Shown: piece by piece, positions 58,401-64,000 of the stretch | Layout: every line of letters begins with the position of its first letter | Position numbering within the stretch: the stretch's first letter is position 1 | Assembly: GCF_036588685.1 (NCBI RefSeq) | Contig: NC_086378.1 | Coordinates: 79,749,127-79,813,126, forward strand | From: Mytilus trossulus | Lineage: Eukaryota > Mollusca > Bivalvia > Mytilida > Mytilidae | Direction: 5' to 3' | DNA: 64,000 nt | Translations under genes and position numbers: made by a program | Notes under the pieces: model-generated | What the model saw: only the letters and a program-made list of their open reading frames with translations | Told to the model about the DNA's origin: nothing | Database searches by the model: none

Positions 58401-59220
58401 ACGTTTTAGTTGCAATTGGTTTTGAATAGTATAAGAAATTATTTGTACAGACTGATCTTTAAAATAAGGAGGTATTTTCGATTGAACTTATTTATGATGA
58501 GGGAGATTGCTCAAGTTGTCGCCATCGTAACCTTTGTTGGCAAAGGAAAGTTCCAAGCGAAGTGGAGAGGGATTAATATAAGTTGCAAAACTTGTTTCCA
58601 AATCCACTCTAAATAAATATGTTTAAACTAAAGGAAAGTTAAGGAAAAGATCATTTCTGGTTTTAATCTTTCCCAAAATTAACTGGTTTGAAAAGTCGTA
58701 CTTGCAATATCCAAAATGATAGCTGTAAGTTTGTATTGATTTAAATGAGGATATGTTACAGTGGTTTCAAAATATAAATTAAACAGAGGTTTTGAAAGGG
58801 GTCATGCATAAAGTTTAGTGCGAATGTGATGAATACTTAACGGCTTTTGTATCAAACTTATTAATAGAAACATATTCAAAGTTGGTGATTGATAGTGACG
58901 ATTATCATGACTGCGTCTACGTCGAGGAATTGAGTTGTAAATATGCATCACATTCACTGAGCTACAGAAAGGACTGGATACCTATACAACAAAGTTAGTC
59001 ATTGCAACAATATGTTGTCGCAGTTCCCAATTTTTGATCCAGTAGTGCTCTTTTCGTCTACGAAAGTCTGCCTTACTTATTTATGTTCTCTCTGAGAACT
59101 AGAACAACCCATGTTGTTTCAGGCCCGTGTTTGTTTTTTGTGTTACATTTGTTTATCTTACGTTTCAAGAAAGAAGTAGTACAATTTGCCTGTAGGAAAG
59201 GAAGCAAAACTTAACATATG
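58401..59220. other. Intergenic stretch
   Basis: No supported gene. The sequence next to 58400 may be further 5' retroelement remnant. Confidence 0.35.
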
Positions 59221-60060
59221 GAAAATTAAATGGCCATGTACCATTTTAGCATGTCAGTAACTGCTAGTATTCCTTTGTAAGTGTATAAATTATTGTCATT
59301 TTGTTTAATTTTCTTTTGTTACTTTCTCTGACATGGGAGTCTGACTTCTTTTGAACTGTGTTTTATTGTGCGTATTACTGTGTGTTTGTTTTTTCTAAAT
59401 TGGTTAGAGGTATAGGGTTGGATAGGGATCTCACAAAACTTGTTAAACCCAACCGCATTTTCGTGTCTGTTCCAAGTCAGGAACTTCTGATTCTTTTTTT
59501 TTTTGTTTGATTTTAGATTTAATTCAATTTATATATTACGGAGTTCAGTATGAGATTAGGGGCAAGCTGAAGCAACTCCGGGTGCGGGATTTTCTCGCAG
59601 TGTTGAAGACCTATTTGGGGATTCCGGCTATTTTATGCTCTTTCGTCTGGTTGTTGTCTTTTTGACACATTCCCTGTTTTCATTCTTAATTTCATAAATT
59701 AGCTTTTGATAGGTTTGTATATGTCTCTGGTAGTTTTGATAGGGATTTAACACATGTCACTTTAATTATTATATATATATTACTATCTTTTGTATGTAAA
59801 TATAACTGGATGTGATGAGACTGTCATTAAAGTGAGAGGGTTAGCGCCATAGAACCAGGTTTAATCCACCATTTTCTAAACTTTAAAATGCCTGTACCAA
59901 GTCAGAAAATTGACAGTTTATGTCCATTCGTTTTTTATGCGTTCTGTTATTTGATTTTGCCATGTGATTATGGCCTTTCCGAATTGATTTTCCTCTAAGT
60001 TCAGTATTTTTGTGATTTTACTTTTTTTGTATTAGAATATTCATAAAGGTCGTTACCAAC
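59221..60060 (-). repeat. Cluster of dispersed repeats
   Basis: 59221-59450 matches 41850-42060 (flank of the RT pseudogene), and 59455-59690 matches 42060-42245 and 48720-48990. 59815-60060 is the 'accaggtttaatccaccatt' repeat seen at 6720 and 24905. The order of the first two units is the same as at 41.85-42.25 kb. Confidence 0.6.
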
Positions 60061-60184
60061 ATTTGTTTACTTTCAGGATTGTATACAATACTATTCATGT
60101 GAATACATAAAGAAAACTTACATTTACGAACCAATCATGTAGCTTCAAAAGAGGGTAGGATATTTTCTGATCGTTATCAAAGGT

Positions 60185-60655
60185 ACCAGGATTATAATTT
60201 AGTACGCCAGATGCGCGTTTCGTAATCATAAGACTCATCAGTGACGCTCATATCAAAATATTTATAAAGCCGAACAAATTCAAAGTTGAAGAGCATTGAG
60301 GGTCCAAAATTTCCAAAAAGTTGTGCCAAAAAAGGCTAAGGTAATCAGTGCTTGGGATAAGAAAATCCTTAGTGTTTTGAAAAATTCAAAGATTTGTAAA
60401 CAGGAAAATTGTAAAATTGACCACATTATTGATAATCATGTCAACACCGAAATTTTGACTACTGGGCTGGTGATACCATCGGGAACGAAACTTCCACCAT
60501 CACTGGCATCGACCCAGTGGTGTGGATAGTTATTAAAGGTCCAATGGTTATAATTTAGTACGCCAGACGCGCGTTTCGTCTTCATAAGACTCATCAGTGT
60601 CGCTCATATCAAAATATATATAAAGCCTAACCGTTGAAGAGCAGTAAGCAAATCA
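60185..60655 (+). repeat. Two direct copies of the 'GACGCGCGTTTCG' repeat
   Basis: 60190-60530 is a nearly full copy ('cgtttcgtaatcataagact', 'gttgaagagcattgagggtc', 'tgataccatcgggaacgaaa'). 60545-60650 repeats its first part. The 77-aa frame 60296-60529 lies inside the first copy and is not a gene. Confidence 0.65.
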
Positions 60656-61485
60656 TTTATTCTTTCAACGCTATCACCCAAATACTTTTTTTGAAATTAA
60701 TACTATTATATACGGTATCAGGAAACGCAGGAGTATGAACAATATTTTGTCATCTGCTTATCTGCACTATAATTCTTCTCAGAAAATTGGGGATCAAATT
60801 TATTTTTTTATGAAAAAGACAATAAACCCACTTTTGAGGTTAAATAGTCAGTCCCTTAGTCTGCTTTTTCCGGAATTGTTTGACGTTATTGATGCAAACC
60901 CAAATATCTTTATTAGAAGAAAGGACATATATCGGTAAAACAAGTATGTGTCCCTAGAACACGGATGCCCCATCTTCACTGGCATTTTATTTGTTCAGTG
61001 GACCGTGAAAATGGGGGGAAAATTTGTCATTAAAATTAGAAAGATCATCACATAGGTATCATTTGAACGAAGTTTTAAGTTGATTGGACTTAGACTTCAT
61101 CAAAAACTACCTCGACCAAAACACTTTAATGTGAAGCGGAACAGAGGGATGAACGGAGAGACGGACGTACAAACAGAAGAACAGACGCACAGACCAGAGA
61201 ACTTAATGCCTATAAATGGGGCATAACAAAAAGTTCCAAATCTCATTGAAATGTAAAGTGCCAATTACCTCACTGATTATGCACGAATGGTTCATTTCAT
61301 AAAAAGTGTCATTGTAACAACTGAAAGGTGTCTGTGTATCATCTAAAAACTGTATCACCCGTTTAATGGTGGGGTTTTTTTTTTGGTTTTTTTTGTTGTT
61401 TTTTGTTAAAGGTAACATCATTTCGTGTATCAGCTTATTACTCGTTAATAAAAGATTTAAATCTAACATTGAAAGAATTGTAAAC

Positions 61486-61491
61486 TTTATT
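61486..61491 (-). terminator. Polyadenylation signal of gene D
   Basis: AATAAA on the minus strand lies 73 bp after the stop codon, as in gene C. Confidence 0.55.
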
Positions 61492-61563
61492 AAATAGTAT
61501 TCACTGCTTATTTTTTGGGGTCAAAACGTAAAACTGTATAGCCTTAATCATGTTAATGGTTCA

Positions 61564-63402
61564 TCAATTTATCCGAACTGCAGTGAACGTGTTATAAACA
61601 TCAAAGAGACTCGATGCCTTGTTGTTCATTTGCACCCAAATCTGGTCCCCAGCTATCAGTTCCATGCAGACAGTTTGGGTTGCCATATCATATTGGTTAC
61701 CAGTATATAGCCACACATAAATAGCTCCATTCTTCCTTAGAGTAGTGTGAGCCGTGACAAGGCCTGACATCATAGTAACAGATACTAAGTAATTACCAGC
61801 CTTTCCTGCACCAACGGTAAAAATACCCGTATTATGATTATAACCATCATCCGTACAAAGCATCTGGTTGTATCGGATTATGTTATTTTGCCCATATTGA
61901 TTAGCACCTCCGGGTAATGTCGCTGTAAATGCAGCTGTAAAAAGATTTCAAGATATTAAGAAATATATAATTTACACATAAACATAATCGCACATTTAGT
62001 GCTTAATGATGGAAATTCATAACTTAATCTCTAGCATATTTTATTCTTCAGTCAACTGTGTTTGTATTTGTGAATGGCCACTTTATGGTTAGTTGACTGA
62101 TATGAATCATATAGTGTATGGCTAAACTCAGTTAAGATCTGTCTAAATTCCATTTCATTAAGTTAACAACGCTTACCGTTATCTTGATGATATTTTATAT
62201 ATTAAATATAGGGTGATATATAAAAATGATAAAAAGGTGAGATTTGTAATCAAAAACCTGTACGAAAATGGTTCATCAAAAGGGTTTGGTAAATTATTCA
62301 TTTGTTTAATAATGTTGGACATTGAATGAAGTAAAAAGTATTTGAAAAAAGAAATTATATTGACATGAACTGTCTAATATAATTGGGTGTAATTTCAGCA
62401 GATACTTCGTATATGAAAAGTATCGGTTTTAAAAGTATTCAGCTTTATTGTGCTAGTAAACCAGTTACTATTACAATATACATGATATATGTTTAAAAAG
62501 TATCAACAGACATGTACAATGTTTTAAACAATACACCAACATATATACCACATACCAGTATGTTTACATCTATGTGGGTATGACTGATGGTCTGATGCAC
62601 AAAATAAAAGAGTTATTTTATTTTCAGGATCTGAGTTCATACCACTGCTAGTATACTATAAGTATCCGATAGTGTAATCCACTCGGTCATCAGTGTTTGC
62701 AAAATGACTTGATTAATATCTAAATTTTCTAATGAGTCTGATGATTATTTAAGAAATTTTACTTTATAAAATTTTGATATTTGTGGGGTCGCGTTTGGTC
62801 GTATTGGTTAAGATGTCTTTTTGGACTAAACATACTCGATTTTAAAATATATAACTTATCAGTTTAAGCATTCCTGATGAAGGTCAGCCTAGCGCTGTTT
62901 ACGCTCCAAATTGATAATCTTATCGTCATTTAGCCTTTTTTATGATCCTTTTCCTTAAACGCCATCTAAAAAGTTTAGGAACTTTGGTCCTAAATGCTCT
63001 TCAACTTCATACTTTTTTGGGCCTTCTTAACTTTTTTGGATTCGAGCGCCAATGATTAGTCTTTGTATACGAAATGCGCGTCTGACGTAAATACAAAATT
63101 TAATCCTGGTATCTATGACGACTGTATTCACATGTATTAAATTATCAATACATACACATAATGATATTTTTGTAACTTAATAGTTATAATTTAGTACGCC
63201 TGACGCATGTTTTGTCATAAGTCATAAGTCTCATCAGTGACTCTCATATCAAAATGATTATAAAGCCAAACAAGTTAAAAGTTAACATCGTGAATAGCAT
63301 ACCTTTTACCGGAGCAGGAGGATCACCATTACCAGCAGCACCATTAGTTGTACGACAGATGAACACAAACAAGAAGCATTTTAAAATATTAGCCATTATC
63401 AT
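61564..63402 (-). CDS. C1q-domain-containing secreted protein, gene D (join 63402-63303, 61934-61564)
   Basis: This gene predicts a 156-aa paralogue closest to gene C. Exon 2 starts at 63421 after TTTTGCAG, and the ATG at 63402 begins a signal peptide (MIMANILKCFLFVFICR). A small-residue-rich linker follows (TTNGAAGNGDPPAPVK), one residue longer than in C. The donor is AAAAG|GTATGC after 63303, phase 1. Exon 3 starts at 61934 after a TTTTTACAG acceptor. The C1q domain runs from AAFTATLPGG to SSLFDVYNTFTAVRIN with two cysteines (MLCTD, TVCMEL). By comparison with C, exon 1 and the TATA box should lie about 0.2 kb beyond the window end, so the transcript is incomplete here. The frame is intact. 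Function as a secreted recognition protein is inferred from the family. Confidence 0.83.
62995..63285. repeat. Paired inverted repeat-family copies in intron 2 of gene D
   Basis: 62995-63110 (inverted) and 63195-63285 (direct) are the counterparts of 46520-46640 and 46735-46800. They carry 'gattcgagcgccaatgatta' and 'cgcctgacgcatg'. Confidence 0.6.
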
Positions 63403-64000
63403 TGACAGTTGGTATGCGTACCTGCAAAACACATATTGAATAATACATGCATGAATGAATTCAATAATATTTCACTGTTCACGTATATTTTTAACATACA
63501 CACAAAGATCTTACAAAATCTGAACAAAAGTTAAACAAAAAATTATCAAACCAAATCAAAATTAAACTATCGACCAAATCAAACAACGAAGTAAAACAAA
63601 GCGTCAAATATTCAATTTGAAGCGTTCAAGATGAAGGTAAATCCATACATGTGCTTCGGATGGAAGTTATTCTTTTACAATAAAATCATTTTAGCACACT
63701 TTCATCATATAGAATGTTTGTTGTGGATACGCTATTTTTCTTGTGTTGGTTTTTTATTGCAAAACCTAAAAATGACTATTTATTCAATCCATATCATAAT
63801 CTTCCTTCATAATTTAATCTGCGTTAAAAGAAGCATAAACAATAAAAAGCCAGAAATTGTCAATCAAAGTCAAATACCAAAGTGAGTGAGTTTTCTATTA
63901 CATTGTCAGTTAATGCATGAACAACTTTTAAAACATAATTGAAATATAAGTTTTTTTTCTCAAAACACTGAAAAAAAGATTTGTTAACACTATCTGTCAA

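Larger units (their letters stand above)
60848..64000 (-). repeat. Segmental duplication, block D (paralogous to block C, cut by window end)
   Basis: The block is collinear with 42246 onward. It includes a degenerate GGACGGAC-like tract (61160), exon 3, intron 2 without the LINE, exon 2 and the first part of intron 1 ('gtcaatcaaagtcaaatacc' at 63860 and 47431). Confidence 0.75.

Noticed and set aside
60296..60529. 77-aa frame in the repeat left of block D
   Set aside because: It lies entirely inside a copy of the 'GACGCGCGTTTCG' repeat; other copies (43370-43690) are closed in this frame.
60735..60938. 67-aa frame with ATG next to the left edge of block D
   Set aside because: The counterpart in block C (42250-42330) has a frameshift, and no domain is recognised.

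Overview
This is AT-rich, intron-containing, repeat-dense animal DNA. The gene content (a cluster of short secreted C1q-domain proteins) and the dispersed repeats point to a bivalve mollusc, most likely a mussel of the Mytilus type. The genus is inferred from remembered repeat and C1q-family character, not from a search.

The only convincing host genes are four paralogues of one C1q-domain-containing (C1qDC) gene, called A to D here. A (about 2.1-6.5 kb) and B (17.6-24.6 kb) lie on the + strand. C (47.8-42.8 kb) and D (61.5 kb to beyond the window end) lie on the - strand. All share one architecture: TATA box, short non-coding exon 1, long intron, exon 2 with 5'UTR end and signal peptide, phase-1 intron, and exon 3 with the whole C1q domain and 3'UTR. 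The predicted products are 143 aa (A, B) and 156 aa (C, D), without collagen, so they resemble secreted globular-head C1q proteins of the expanded bivalve lectin-like repertoire. A and B sit in a segmental duplication (about 1.1-10.3 kb versus 15.4-27.1 kb). C and D sit in another (about 42.25-48.3 kb versus 60.85 kb to the end).

Between and inside these blocks lies a record of transposition. It includes several decayed reverse-transcriptase pseudogenes of one Penelope-like type (8.1-9.65, 13.0-14.5, 26.15-26.3, 41.1-42.05 and 57.65-58.4 kb). A 5'-truncated LINE with target-site duplications lies in intron 2 of C. A hAT transposon remnant is nested in a palindrome-rich tandem array (27.3-28.8 kb), and a second array of the same type is inverted at 38.15-39.2 kb. 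A 6.3-kb TTAA-flanked terminal-inverted-repeat element (29.28-35.60 kb) carries about twelve copies of a 186-bp repeat. A 1.69-kb inverted-repeat element lies in intron 1 of A. There are also tRNA-headed SINE-like sequences, small MITEs and many copies of a few dispersed repeat families.

The most interesting host biology concerns divergence of the C1qDC paralogues: a shifted exon-2 splice donor that adds or removes a glycine-rich linker, a cysteine pair present only in C and D, and a promoter/exon-1 module conserved in both orientations. Most long open frames in the window are chance frames inside repeats.
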